Assembly (NCBI GenBank): GCA_936432065.2
Contig: OW386289.2
Location: forward strand, 34,429,903 to 34,493,902
DNA length: 64,000 nt
DNA from: Rutpela maculata
Lineage: Eukaryota > Arthropoda > Insecta > Coleoptera > Cerambycidae
Direction of reading: 5' to 3'
Part shown: in pieces, positions 11,371 through 23,421 of the stretch
How positions within the stretch are numbered: the first letter of the stretch is position 1
Layout of the letters: the number at the start of each line of letters is the position of its first letter
The notes under the pieces: generated by a model
What the model was told of the DNA's origin: nothing
What the model saw: the letters and a program-made list of their open reading frames with translations, nothing else
Databases searched by the model: none
Made by a program: the position numbers and the translations under genes

Positions 11371-11985
11371 CCCAGTCCAATATCCTGAAAAGTTTATATT
11401 GCGCTTGGATGCAGAACATAAAGAAAAAGTGAAAAAAATTTTTTTCATCCATTTTTTCAAAATTTTGAAACGAAGTCAAGCTAGGAAAAATATAAAATAC
11501 AGATATAGATCACGTATGTATGAACAAAAAATGTCCAACTAAATTTATCACTAAAGCCACGGTTTTTCCGGAAAAAAATAGTAAAGTCCGAGTTATAATT
11601 CGGAGTGGGATCCATGCGTGCGCGCGCATGACTGAGACACCGACGCGCTGAATTACATGTCACTAAATCAGAGTTTGTGCAATCTATATGAATGTTGGTT
11701 CATTTAAAAGATGGAAATTGTAACTTTCCGATGATTTTTTGTTTTAAACAATACAAGCAAAGGATTGATGGGAAAAATATACTTATATATATTATCACAA
11801 TAAAAAAATATAGAAAAAAAAATCTTTCTTCATTAAGAACTGTTAAAAAGTATGTACACTTCATAATTATTATGGTTTATTAAGTTGTAGTAACGTGGAT
11901 TCACAAAAAGTACATCTCAAATCATTTTAATTTACTTGCTTGATGATTTTCTTGATAAATATATATATATATATACACGAGTATA

Positions 11986-12072
<87 letters not shown>

Positions 12073-12735
12073 CTTTTATGCATTTTTTAGAAAATATGAT
12101 CAATCAGATCATGATAAGAAATTGCAATTTTCACGATCTTATCTTTATACCTAACTATGAAAATATGATTGTTTTGAATGTAAATTCTGGAACTTTTCCA
12201 ATACATTAACAAATGTATAAGGAATCCATTAGATATAGCTGAAATATGATAGGCTGTAATAAATACAATACAGTAAAGGCACGTAAAAATTCATACGAGC
12301 GATTCAGCGGCTATGTGTGGTGTCTGTGTATGCGTTTATAATTATATATTTTCCCTTCATACTCACCATTTATCCTCCTATTTATATTAAATATTAAAAA
12401 TGTGTAATCAGAAAGAGAAAAAAAGCTTTATTGTACTCGTTAGAATTGCTAAGAATTTTTGGAGGTTCCATAGCATGCATTTAACCGTGCGCTTGGCTGC
12501 GCTGAGTGACAAAGTTACTTCACTATTTTTCTCCAAGAATACCGTGGCTTTAGCGATAAATTTTATTAGGACATTTTTTGTTCAGAAACACGTGGTCTAT
12601 CCACCTGTATTTTTAATTTTTTCCTAACCTGACCTAATTTCAAAATTTTGAAAAAAATGGATGAAAAAAAAATGTTTCTTTCACTTTTTTTTATGTTCTG
12701 CATCCGAGCGGAATGTAGACTTTTCAGGATATTAT
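11371..12735. repeat. Foldback element, arms ~250-290 bp, (TA)n in loop
   Basis: Left arm 11371-11660 and right arm 12485-12735 are inverted copies. Shared words include ATCCTGAAAAGT, GGATGCAGAACATAAA, TCATCCATTTTTT, CAAAATTTTGAAA, AACAAAAAATGTCC and GCTAAAGCCACGGT/ACCGTGGCTTTAGC. The loop of about 820 bp is AT-rich and contains a long TA microsatellite. It is non-coding, and the short ORFs across it are chance frames. Confidence 0.65.
11958..12069. repeat. (TA)n microsatellite
   Basis: It is a nearly uninterrupted TA dinucleotide run, broken near 11976-11990 by CACGAG and CTA. It is of the same type as the microsatellite that received the retrovirus at 15768. Confidence 0.95.
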
Positions 12736-12839
12736 TCTATACATTTTCACGAACTCATAAGAAAAAATTATTCATTTAGCAAGTTTTTGTAAGTTTCATT
12801 GCACTATAAAATGATCTGTCATCTGGGTATCTATAATAC

Positions 12840-13130
12840 AATTGTAAGAAAGAAAAGCCGCTATAATTTTAGTGCAAAGGACACGTTGAAATAATGTGAC
12901 GCAGGACAATTATATTTGGCAAGTATTAATATAATTGCCAGGGAAGAAACCTGCAATAATTCTAGCGAAAAATATACAGGGTGTCACCCTAAAAAATAAT
13001 TAAGAAATGATCATGAAAATAATATTTGGAATGTAGTTGACATTATTACCGAGGATGAAACCCGATATACTTTTAGCATATCCCATTTCTTCGTTGGTAA
13101 TAACGTCAACTAAAAAAATGATAAAAGAAA
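12840..13130 (-). repeat. Repeat family 'D', about two units, reversed
   Basis: ATAATATTTGGAATGTAGTT, then GACATTATTACCGAGGATGAAA and ATATACTTTTAGC, matches in reverse complement the units of the tandem array at 29641-30160. A more diverged unit precedes it at about 12890-12980. ACAGGGTGTCACCCT at about 12977 resembles the terminal words of several insect MITEs. Confidence 0.5.
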
Positions 13131-13194
13131 AATTGATTAATGGACTAGTATATTATACGCATAGCACTTATTGGATAAAAGAACTTGGGAAGTA

Positions 13195-13767
13195 GAGTTT
13201 TTCACTTTTTTGGAAATCAGAAATGCTTGAGGGTGCAAAAGTTGCTACGTCAGATAAGCAATACCAGGATAAAATATTATTAATATTTAATGTTATTTTG
13301 AGGTGCCGCAAAGGCCTTAAAATTTTGGAAAAACCCGCTTGCAAATAATCTTCATATCTTTTTATATTTTTGTGTAAAAATTTAGCTTCGGTTTAAAAAG
13401 CCATTCAAATACTTTTGTCAATCTCTAAAAAAACTCAGTTTTGTATTAAAAAGCTATGAGTTGCGCAGGGCTGCTAAATATTCAAATTTTTAGCATTTGA
13501 ACCCTTTAATGTAATTAATTAATTAATTTTTTTTTCAAGTTAATCATAATCTGTTCTAATAAATTCCAAGTATAATTAAATTTGAAAAAACCACCAGTTT
13601 TTCAAAATGTTTAAAAATGGCGTCATTCATGAAAATTAAAAAAATGATGACCCTTGAAGCTTAAAAAATAAATAAAACTAAAAAAATAAATTATGACGAG
13701 TTTAGGTATGCTAAGTGGCAACTTTTGCACACCCAAGCTTTTTGAAAATATTTTTTTTTTCACTCCA
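13195..13767. repeat. ~570-bp foldback (MITE-like)
   Basis: Left end AGTTTTTCACTTTTTTGG through GGGTGCAAAAGTTGCTAC (13195-13260) is inverted at 13705-13767 (GCAACTTTTGCACACCC, then AAAATATTTTTTTTTTTCAC). The interior is AT-rich and non-coding. The target duplication is not resolved. Confidence 0.5.
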
Positions 13768-13986
13768 CCTTAGTGTGCACTTTTGGATATATCAATAACT
13801 TTAATTATAATCTTCTCAAATGTATCAGCAATACAAATACACTTGATGGATATTACCGATACCAGATTGTACAACTTTGCCTCCATTTGTTCTACTCGAT
13901 ATTTCCTAAGATAATTGAATGGTGGGTAACAAATATCGGACGCCCTACAGAACTACGCAATACAGTAACAGATACGATTTCACAAA

Positions 13987-14337
13987 TTAAGCAGTTGAGC
14001 ACTGATCGAATTTCGTGCGATCTTCGTTTGAACTAGACAAAGGGCCATTAAATAAAACACTATTCTCATGTGCATTTTCATATCGACACACCAACTTATC
14101 AGATGAAATGATCCGGTGCCAGCGGACATAATTAAGAGCGAACGGCATATTACAGTTGTTAATAATTCCGCAAATAGCGTCGGTTACCTCGAGGATCGTT
14201 TCCCAGATATAATCTTGAGCGAGCCAAACAATTGTAGCCTTAAGCCAAGCGACTAACACCGTTTTTCTGACCTTAATTCCCTCGGATGATGAAACTTTTT
14301 TACTTCGTGACGAGTGAGAACTGCAAACTTTACTCAT
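13987..14337 (-). CDS. Orphan 116-codon ORF, unrecognised
   Basis: An ATG-initiated frame of 116 codons lies in a pocket of higher GC than its surroundings. It begins with a Ser/Lys-rich start (SSHSSRSKKVSSS), has a hydrophobic and Trp-bearing middle (VAWLKATIVWLAQDYIWET), and ends in a polar tail. I recognise no family and see no splice context. It could be a lone exon, a TE fragment or a chance ORF. I include it because its base composition and amino-acid mix differ from the AT-driven frames nearby. Confidence 0.2.
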   Translation of the reverse strand: MSKVCSSHSSRSKKVSSSEGIKVRKTVLVAWLKATIVWLAQDYIWETILEVTDAICGIINNCNMPFALNYVRWHRIISSDKLVCRYENAHENSVLFNGPLSSSNEDRTKFDQCSTA

Positions 14338-16132
<1,795 letters not shown>

Positions 16133-16143
16133 ACTTCCCCCTT
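16133..16143 (-). other. Polypurine tract
   Basis: On the minus strand AAGGGGGAAGT directly abuts the 3' LTR. It is the expected RNase H-resistant primer for plus-strand DNA synthesis. Between it and the env stop (16144-16366) lies about 220 nt of AT-rich 3' UTR with no further feature. Confidence 0.9.
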
Positions 16144-16366
16144 AATAAAAAAGTTGATGTTATGCAGCAACTTTTGAAAATTGTTAAAACGTTAAATGAA
16201 TATAATGCAAAAATAAATTGAAACAATGTTGAATGAATACAAAGCAAAATAATAAAATAATGTAAAAGTTAAAATTGGTAAGCGATAATAAAACATTACA
16301 TAACGTAATAAGGATAAAATACAATAGTCTAAATTAATAGACAAGGGTAAAACTCCACATGAAAGT

Positions 16367-18206
16367 CTATGTTAACTCGATGTCCTCTTCTTCTTGAGGT
16401 CTAATACCGGGTCGCTTTCTTGGAGGGACCAGTCTAGGAAATTTGGTAAATACTCTGCTTCGCTCTGAAGGAGGTGAAGGAGGGTTATCCGTTGAGGGTT
16501 GGATTCGCAATGCTCCACATCTTCTTCTTCTGCATTTACAAGTTATGTAAAGTAGAACTAATAGAATGATGAGAGTGATTATGAAGTATGTGAACCAAGA
16601 TACATGTTTGGTCACAAAAGGTTCGTTTATGAGGTCGTCTAGGTCTTTGGAATATTGCTCTAGTTTGTTTTTAGCAATATCTAAATCTTCTACGTCGAGA
16701 CTGTTTAATTTAAGCGGTTTTAATTTTGGGATTTCGATTTTGTCGGGCATGTGATTGCAGCATTCAAAAGGAATTTGGATTGGATGTGAATTGTCCTTAA
16801 TTTCGGAAAAGTCTTTAGCACTGGCTTGTATTCGAGTAATGCCTGCATAGGCGTAACATCCTGGTTGTAGTTTTATGATGGAATTTTTGTTAATTAGCTC
16901 TGTTATGGATTCTCTCTTCGGGCAGTTGATGGTAATGTGAAGTGGTTCGGAATTAATTACTAGCCATGTGTTGTCTTCAAGTTCTTGGACGTTGTATCCT
17001 TGACTAATGATGAAGGAAGTTTGACAATTTTCTGGGAGTTTCGGCAATGGTTTTAATATTCTAGCTTCACAAATGGCATTTTGGTCGATAGGATAAGCAA
17101 ACAGGTTCGAACATAGTTTGGTTCCAAAATAAAGTGGTTTGCATTCTTTCAAATTTTGTATAGGTATGTACATTAAAGAATCATCGTCTCTCGCGATAAA
17201 CTTTTGTGAAATAGATAAAAAGTGATGTAGACCAGTTCTGTTATCAAGTATAGGTATAGGGTACAGACGAAAGGTGTTGTAATTTTGAGGTTCAATGAGA
17301 GGTATTGTTAAAACAAATATTAAGTTAGAATCTAGTTGAAAAGCTTTTAGTTCAATAATATCCAGATATTGAGCAACTGCTGATAGTTTAATTGGAAGAG
17401 GTAAATTGTTCCTTCGCAAACTCTGTGAAATCTCTTGTAACGCCGTTACTAAGTGATCAGGTGTTATGATTGATGAATGAATAATTCCTAATCTGGCGAA
17501 TGTTATTGAATTTAAAATATCGTTTAGATTGTCTTCGATGTACAAATAGCTGGCCATTAGTTGTTCGGAAATGTATAGAAATTTTAGTTTTATTTCGGCA
17601 GCTTGGATCGTTTGAGTCATAGTTTGAATTGTGTGTTCGATTTCTTTGATATCTTTGTTAAATGTTTCCTCATCAATTTGTAATTTTTGTATAGTTGAGT
17701 TGAAATTTTTGATAACAGAAGTTGTAACTGAGATTTGATTTTTGATTAAGTTTTCTAATTGATGTTCGTCATTATTTAATTTATTTATACAGTTAGTGTA
17801 GTACTGGCCATCTTCAGCATCTAGGTTTCCAGTTATGGATTTGAATATTGTACCGATACCGTTAAGTATTCCTCGTTTATATCTTTTTGTATCTGAAAAG
17901 ATTTCGTCAAATTTCATTTTTATAGAGTTGGATATTTGTGTTAAAAGGTTAAAGTCTGTTTTAATTTCACTCGTAAAAATAATTGACTTATGATCACCAT
18001 TATGGAGAGTGTACAAGATTCTGTTTAAGATATTTTGATTTTTGTCAAAAGCTAGTTTGAGGGATGAAATGTTTTTATGCACTAGTAGAGTCCATTTGTC
18101 ATTTGTCACCACGATGTCCGTGTCTTGGTGGTAGTATACACCAACGGTGTTATTGATTGGGGTAATTTTGTATTGACAGAGTGCTGATCCGAACAGCAGG
18201 AGAAAC
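16367..18206 (-). CDS. env: Env glycoprotein, second exon (baculovirus F-like)
   Basis: This is a type I fusion glycoprotein for membrane entry. The open frame has no AUG near its start: 581 codons run from a GTG at 18112, and the frame stays open upstream to about 18237. The part just after the acceptor at 18206 is hydrophobic (FLLLFGSALC) and looks like a signal peptide. Counting from the GTG, RYKR at 77-80 is a furin-type cleavage site, followed by a Gly/Ile-rich fusion segment starting GILNGIGTIFKSITG, as in errantiviral Env and baculovirus F. The central region is helical. A transmembrane segment lies at about 506-523, followed by CKCRRRR and a roughly 50-residue Pro/Arg-rich tail. No break is visible. 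The start codon is probably supplied by the leader exon (ATG at 23718-23720), which joins in phase. Confidence 0.9.
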
Positions 18207-18218
18207 CTGAAAATAAAT
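18207..18218 (-). promoter_or_regulatory. Splice acceptor for env mRNA
   Basis: On the minus strand TTTATTTTCAG precedes 18206, a pyrimidine-rich tract ending in AG. It lies just after the pol stop. A cut here puts the third base of an env-frame codon first, matching the 17-nt exon that starts at the leader ATG at 23720. Confidence 0.65.
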
Positions 18219-21200
18219 TTAATTTTCAGTATATGGTTTCATTCTATCAAAATTTACTTTGGTTTCTTGTTTCGTTTCGAGATTTAATAAGGTAGCAGAA
18301 TTTTGGAAAATTTCTTTTATTTTAAAGGGACCGTTAAATTTGTTTTGCAATTTGTTTTTGATTTGTGATTCTTTTACGTAAACTAAGTCACCTATTTTGT
18401 ATTCAGGTCGTTTTTGGGGAATATTTCTGTCGAAGCGAACTTTTGCTTTCTCCTTTTGAGATTGTGTTCGACTACGGGCTATTTTATAGTAGTGGGATAT
18501 TCTATTGTTTAAATCTCTAACGTATTTAGTTATTAATTCTTTTTGGTTGTACAAAGTTTCGGGTGGTCTGTTAGATGTATGACCAAAGATAAGTTCATAT
18601 GGGGTAAAACCGTGTGTTTTATTTACCGAATTGTTATAGCATATTACTGCATATAGTAAAATCGTGAAAGGATGTTCGTTTGGGTTTTCAGTTTTGTGGA
18701 TTCTTATCATTTCGGCTAAAGTAGCATGAAATCTTTCTATGGATCCGTTCGATTGGGGATGTCCTACGCTTGAATAAGTTAATTTTATGTCGTAGAGGGT
18801 GCAGAGATCTTTGAGCAAGCGGTTGTCAAATTCGCCACCGTAATCGTAATGGATTCTTAATGGGGTACCATAATGTTGGAAATATAACAACAAAGTGTTT
18901 ACGACAGATTTTGCGGATTTATCCGGGACTGCATATGCTTGCGTGAATTTAGTTAATTCGTCGCGAATGGTTAAAGCATAATTTCGAGTAGGGAATTCAA
19001 ATAAATCGATATTGATTCTTTCGAATGGTGTTCTTGGGGTTTCTGTGACTACTAGAGGGTTATTAAGGTTTTTCCGGCATACTTTAGTTTTTTGGCAAGT
19101 TTCGCAGTTTTTTATAAAATTTTCAACGTCTTTAGTTAGACCTTGCCAAGTGTATTTTTCTCTAATTCTTCGAATAGTTTCGTTTATTCCGCGGTGTAGA
19201 TTATTTTTACCAAAATGATTTTGCTCCAATATAATTGGAATTTCGTCTTCGTCGGCAGTTCTGACGATATCTTGACAAATTACTACTTTTAAGTCTTTTT
19301 CCGCAAAAATGAATGATAGGATTTCAAGTATGGGGAGGTCTAAATTATTTTCGACAAAGTATGTCTTAGAGAGATCTAGAACATCTTGATTTTTAAATAG
19401 TACCAAAAATAGATGTTCAATTACAGATTCGATATCAAAAGGTAGAGAGATGATAAAATATCTCCTATGTCTGACTGTTTTGCTTGATACAATATTGATT
19501 TTATCGTTATGAAATTCGGGGTTTTCTTCGAATATGTCCTCGATAATTTTGTGATGTAGGTCTTGTAAGTTGTTTTGTTGGAAAAAGGTTATAATATCTT
19601 TATGTTCTCGATACAAAAGTTGTTTGTTCGAGGCTTTGATTTTCGAATAGTCAATTAAAGATGTTGTTTTATATAAGTTGGCGAAAGTTTCAAATTCTTG
19701 GGAAATCTGTTCGTTAGTGATTTCGTTATTATCGTCTGGGTTTTCGTCGTCGTCTGACTCTTCGTCGTTCGCGGCTAGAACCTTTGAATAGAATTTGGAA
19801 CATTCAGAAAAATGATTAATTTTGATTCTGGAAAGTGCATCCGCGTTCTTATTGATTTTGCCGGGTTTATAAATTATTTCGTAATCGTACTCTTCTAATT
19901 TGAGTCGCCAACGAGCAAGTCTACTTCCTGGATCTTTTATAGAGAATAGCCAGGTGAGTGGTCTGTGGTCGGTGACAAGTTTGAACTTTCTACCGTACAG
20001 GTATGGTCTAAAGTGCTTTACACTCCATACTATGGATAAAAGCTCGCGTTCAATCGTTGAATATTTAGTTTCTGCACTGCACAAGGTTCTAGAAGCATAG
20101 GCAATGGGTAAATCTTTGCCAATGGGCCCCTGGCTCAGCACCGAGCCGACGGCAAATGCGCTCGCATCAGTGGTTAGAACGAAAGGTTCATCAAAGTTGA
20201 GGTAGATTAATATCGGAGTTGTCGTTAATGTTTGTTTCAAATTTTGAAAGGAATTTATACAATCATTGTTGAAGAGAAATGGTACGTCTTTTTGTAGTAG
20301 TTTTGTTAAAGGCTTGGTTATCTTGGAGAAATTTGGGATAAAGCGCCTGTAATATCCGGCTAAGCCTAGAAATGATTTAATTTCTTTTGGATTTTTCGGT
20401 TGAGGAAAATTTAAAATAGCGTCAACTTTCGAAGGGTTCGGTTTTACGCCGTCATTTGTAATGAGATGTCCTAAATAAGCGACTTCCTTGCGGAGAAACT
20501 CGCATTTGTCTGGTTGAATTTTGAGGTTGGCTTTTTGAAGGCGTTTAAAGACTTCAGTTAGACGAGAAATGTGTTCGTGAATTGTAGGAGAGTAAATAAT
20601 GATATCGTCCATGTAGACGAGACATCGTTCATTTTGAATACCTAACAGGATGTTATCCATAACTCTTTGAAAAGTTGATGGAGCGTTTTTGAGTCCAAAT
20701 GGCATTCGCACGAATTCATAATGACCGTTCTCAACTGTGAAAGCAGTTTTTTGAATATCTGCGGGATTAATTTCAATTTGGTGGAAACCAGAAGCCAAGT
20801 CTAAGGTTGTGAAATATTGGCATTTGCCAAGTTGGTCTAAAAGATCGGAAATGTTGGGCAGAGGATATTTGTCACCAATTGTAACCTCGTTGAGTTTGCG
20901 GTAGTCGACTACGACGCGCCATTTCTGTTTACCAGAAGCGTCCAGTTTTTTGGGAACTACCCAGACAGGAGAGGACCAAGGTGAGATTGAGGGTTGAATA
21001 ATACCTTGACTTAACATTTTCGATACTTGGGACTTAACTTTTTCTTTATGGACTTGAGGATATCGATACGATTTAGTGAATATCGGTCGGGAATTTTCGG
21101 TGTCAATAGAATGCTTAATTTCGTTAGTAAAAGTTAAATTGTCTCCTTCCAAATAGAATATATCTTGAAAGTCTAAACAAAGCTGCGTTACTATTTCGGC

Positions 21201-22151
21201 CTCTTCTTCGTTTAGATGATCCAAGCGCAATTCGTTCCTAATTTCGAAGGATCTGTCTGTCTGTGGATGTTTGTCGGAATTTTGAGTATTTAAATTAAAA
21301 ATTGATTTGAATTTTTGTACTGGTTCTAGTTTAAGGTTAGAGAAATTTATAGTTTTCGGTATTGCGTTAGCGTTCACGATCGAAGTTAAAAATTCTCCGT
21401 TGCTGTCGATTTTTACGAGAGCATTTGGTAGGCGTACTTTTTCAATTTCTTGGGCTAACAGTATAGCCTCGATATTTTGCAGATTACATTTTAATTTACA
21501 GATTTTTTCCATGCGAGGTTCGATAGAAATTAAATTTTTGATGTTGCCTAAATTTGGATTTTGGTTTTTGATGTTAGAGTTACCAGTTGGTTGTACAGGT
21601 AAATTTACTGTAGTTTCTTCCGTGACTTTAAATAGTGGTACGGTTTTAAAATTTGTGACTAGTTGTTTATTTTTGAAATCTACTCGGCATTCGTAATGTT
21701 CTAAAAAGTCTGCGCCTAGTAGTCCATCAAAATCTATATCTAGGTTATAGATATAAACCTTGTGTGACTCATCTGAAAAGGGGATGAGAACAGATTCGTT
21801 GAAATAAATTTTTTGATCAGTAATACCCTGTATAATTACATTTTCAGGGGATCTACGTCTATAATTTTCAGCTGTTTTAGGTTTAAAAATTGAAATTCCT
21901 GCACCTGTGTCAATCAAAATTTTAAATTTGCCGGTTGCGTCTTTGATGTAATAAAGATTTTTTGAATTTACGGTTAATAGGGTGTGAGAAAGCGTATTTA
22001 CATGAACGTCTGTTCTGGGAAGTTCAGCATTGGATCGAAACTGTCGTTGAGATTCATTGTTTGTATTTGGTTTGATATTTGGTCGAATTGGTCTATTTGT
22101 TGTGTTGGAGTATCCGTGGGGTAATCCGGATCTAAGCGAAAATCCTGAGGA
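18219..22151 (-). CDS. pol: Pol polyprotein (PR-RT-RNase H-IN), -1 frame
   Basis: The frame is open from after a stop at 22152-22154 down to 18219, overlapping gag by about 150 nt in the -1 frame. There is no AUG before the protease, so it should be made as Gag-Pol. Numbering residues from the TTG codon at 21917: DTGAG aspartic protease at 3-7; RT at about 270-500 with LDLASGFHQ and catalytic YMDD at 435-438; RNase H with D584, an E near 623-625 and D650; integrase zinc finger H901, H908, C938, C941; DD35E core D971, D1025, E1061 (35 residues between the last two); and a GPF motif at 1196-1198. There is no chromodomain. All catalytic residues are present. A divergent Asp/Glu-rich linker (about 715-740) separates RNase H and integrase. 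By family knowledge it carries out maturation, reverse transcription and integration. Confidence 0.95.
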   Translation of the reverse strand, partial: SSGFSLRSGLPHGYSNTTNRPIRPNIKPNTNNESQRQFRSNAELPRTDVHVNTLSHTLLTVNSKNLYYIKDATGKFKILIDTGAGISIFKPKTAENYRRRSPENVIIQGITDQKIYFNESVLIPFSDESHKVYIYNLDIDFDGLLGADFLEHYECRVDFKNKQLVTNFKTVPLFKVTEETTVNLPVQPTGNSNIKNQNPNLGNIKNLISIEPRMEKICKLKCNLQNIEAILLAQEIEKVRLPNALVKIDSNGEFLTSIVNANAIPKTINFSNLKLEPVQKFKSIFNLNTQNSDKHPQTDRSFEIRNELRLDHLNEEEAEIVTQLCLDFQDIFYLEGDNLTFTNEIKHSIDTENSRPIFTKSYRYPQVHKEKVKSQVSKMLSQGIIQPSISPWSSPVWVVPKKLDASGKQKWRVVVDYRKLNEVTIGDKYPLPNISDLLDQLGKCQYFTTLDLASGFHQIEINPADIQKTAFTVENGHYEFVRMPFGLKNAPSTFQRVMDNILLGIQNERCLVYMDDIIIYSPTIHEHISRLTEVFKRLQKANLKIQPDKCEFLRKEVAYLGHLITNDGVKPNPSKVDAILNFPQPKNPKEIKSFLGLAGYYRRFIPNFSKITKPLTKLLQKDVPFLFNNDCINSFQNLKQTLTTTPILIYLNFDEPFVLTTDASAFAVGSVLSQGPIGKDLPIAYASRTLCSAETKYSTIERELLSIVWSVKHFRPYLYGRKFKLVTDHRPLTWLFSIKDPGSRLARWRLKLEEYDYEIIYKPGKINKNADALSRIKINHFSECSKFYSKVLAANDEESDDDENPDDNNEITNEQISQEFETFANLYKTTSLIDYSKIKASNKQLLYREHKDIITFFQQNNLQDLHHKIIEDIFEENPEFHNDKINIVSSKTVRHRRYFIISLPFDIESVIEHLFLVLFKNQDVLDLSKTYFVENNLDLPILEILSFIFAEKDLKVVICQDIVRTADEDEIPIILEQNHFGKNNLHRGINETIRRIREKYTWQGLTKDVENFIKNCETCQKTKVCRKNLNNPLVVTETPRTPFERINIDLFEFPTRNYALTIRDELTKFTQAYAVPDKSAKSVVNTLLLYFQHYGTPLRIHYDYGGEFDNRLLKDLCTLYDIKLTYSSVGHPQSNGSIERFHATLAEMIRIHKTENPNEHPFTILLYAVICYNNSVNKTHGFTPYELIFGHTSNRPPETLYNQKELITKYVRDLNNRISHYYKIARSRTQSQKEKAKVRFDRNIPQKRPEYKIGDLVYVKESQIKNKLQNKFNGPFKIKEIFQNSATLLNLETKQETKVNFDRMKPYTEN

Positions 22152-23380
22152 TTAGCAGTATAATCCTCCTGTAGTGTTTGAGAATTAGCAGTATAATTCT
22201 CGTACTGCTCATAATATTGAGAATTAGCCGTATAATTATCTGAAAAGTTTTGAGCGTTGCCTGAATCGTAATTTTCATAACTATCACTTACGTTTTGATA
22301 ATCGGGTGAGTAGTCATTATATTGATTATAGTTACATTGATTATCATAATTGTCATAGGGTTCGTAATTCAAATGATGAGCTTTTTGCTGGTTAAAGCGA
22401 TTAAAATTTGGGTTAGGTTGGATAGCTGATGGTCGCTGTTGCTTAAAATTAGGGTTCGGCCTTATGGCTGAGGGCCTGTTTTGCTGTGATTGATTTGGCT
22501 GATTATTTTGAGGGAATGTCCTCTGACTAAATTGATTATTACTCGGTTGTGCGAAGTTTTGATGAGAAAAATTTTGTGAGTTTGGGTTTCCTTGGAAACT
22601 TGGTCTCTGGAAGTTTTGAGACTGTTGCCTTGTGCGGCATTCGCTTATTACATGTCCATTCCGTTTACAGAAGGAACAGAACTTTTGTTGCAAATTGGGA
22701 CCTTGTGGTCGCTTTTGTTGAATTACTGGATTTTTGACTGGGCTATTTTTTGGGAATTTTTGCTGTTCAAAATAAGAGAGTTGTAGCTCTCTACGAATTC
22801 TAATAATCGCATTCATTATAGAAGGAGGGTTACTGGCACGTATTATTCTGCCTAGATTTGGTTCTAGACCCGTTAACAAATTATTTAATGTCATAGTTTC
22901 AATCAGGTTTGTTTGCGCGGTTCTTTGCTCCGAAGTTAAATTTTGTTTTTGCACTGCAGCGTGCATTTTCGCATTGTGCGTTTGTAAACGCGAAACAAAT
23001 GTTAAGGCGGATTCACTAGGTAATTGGTGAATTCGTTGTAGGTCCTGAATTAGGGACGTTAAATCTCGGGAGTCTCCGAAGTGAGTTTCTAGTAGTGCCT
23101 TTATTTCTGGCCATGTGCTAGGGTTGCGTGAATTTATAAGTTCGGCGGCTCTGCCTTTTAATTTATTTTTGATGTGCATGGTTAATAGAATTTTTTGGTC
23201 ATGAATTGCCATACTTTGTGCACAGGAACACGAGTTTAGGAATGTCTGTAAATTTATGGCGTTGCCATCGAATTCTGGTATTAGTGAGAGCTTGTAAGGC
23301 TCAATTTGTTGTTGTTGTTGTTGTTCGGCTGGTGCCGGTGGCACTGGTTGAACAGTCTCTGGTTGAGCTCTATCAGGCAT
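21998..23380 (-). CDS. gag: Gag polyprotein with CCHC zinc knuckle
   Basis: The protein has 460 residues and starts at an ATG at 23378-23380. After a Pro/Gln-rich N-terminus with a Q6 run, residues about 30-200 are helical and capsid-like. A single zinc knuckle C235-x2-C238-x4-H243-x4-C248 follows. Residues about 250-440 are Gln/Asn/Tyr-rich low complexity, including repeated YTANSQ/YTANPQ units. The last about 50 codons overlap pol. By family knowledge it forms the particle core and packages RNA. The knuckle and the prion-like tail are noteworthy because some errantiviral Gags (gypsy) are described as lacking a CCHC box. No frameshift or stop interrupts it. Confidence 0.9.
   Translation of the reverse strand: MPDRAQPETVQPVPPAPAEQQQQQQIEPYKLSLIPEFDGNAINLQTFLNSCSCAQSMAIHDQKILLTMHIKNKLKGRAAELINSRNPSTWPEIKALLETHFGDSRDLTSLIQDLQRIHQLPSESALTFVSRLQTHNAKMHAAVQKQNLTSEQRTAQTNLIETMTLNNLLTGLEPNLGRIIRASNPPSIMNAIIRIRRELQLSYFEQQKFPKNSPVKNPVIQQKRPQGPNLQQKFCSFCKRNGHVISECRTRQQSQNFQRPSFQGNPNSQNFSHQNFAQPSNNQFSQRTFPQNNQPNQSQQNRPSAIRPNPNFKQQRPSAIQPNPNFNRFNQQKAHHLNYEPYDNYDNQCNYNQYNDYSPDYQNVSDSYENYDSGNAQNFSDNYTANSQYYEQYENYTANSQTLQEDYTANPQDFRLDPDYPTDTPTQQIDQFDQISNQIQTMNLNDSFDPMLNFPEQTFM
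22141..22250 (-). repeat. Short tandem repeat inside gag
   Basis: Three units of about 45-48 bp each contain GAATTAGCAGTATAATT or close variants on the plus strand. They encode the YTANSQ-type repeats of the Gag low-complexity tail. The number of units may vary between copies. Confidence 0.7.
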
Positions 23381-23421
23381 TTTGCTTTTTTATTTAGAGA
23401 TTTTTGAACTAAAATTGGTTA

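Noticed and set aside
13773..14036. 87-codon plus-strand ORF
   Set aside because: It overlaps the orphan minus-strand ORF and the edge of a foldback, with no recognisable feature.
19012..19218. Plus-strand ORFs within the retrovirus (also 16566, 19900, 21307, 22549, 22592, 23206, 23462)
   Set aside because: They are antisense shadows of pol, env, gag or the leader and show no domain of their own.
21915..21917. TTG as a true start codon for pol
   Set aside because: The frame is open well upstream and overlaps gag, and the protease motif begins immediately at the TTG. Expression as Gag-Pol is more plausible.
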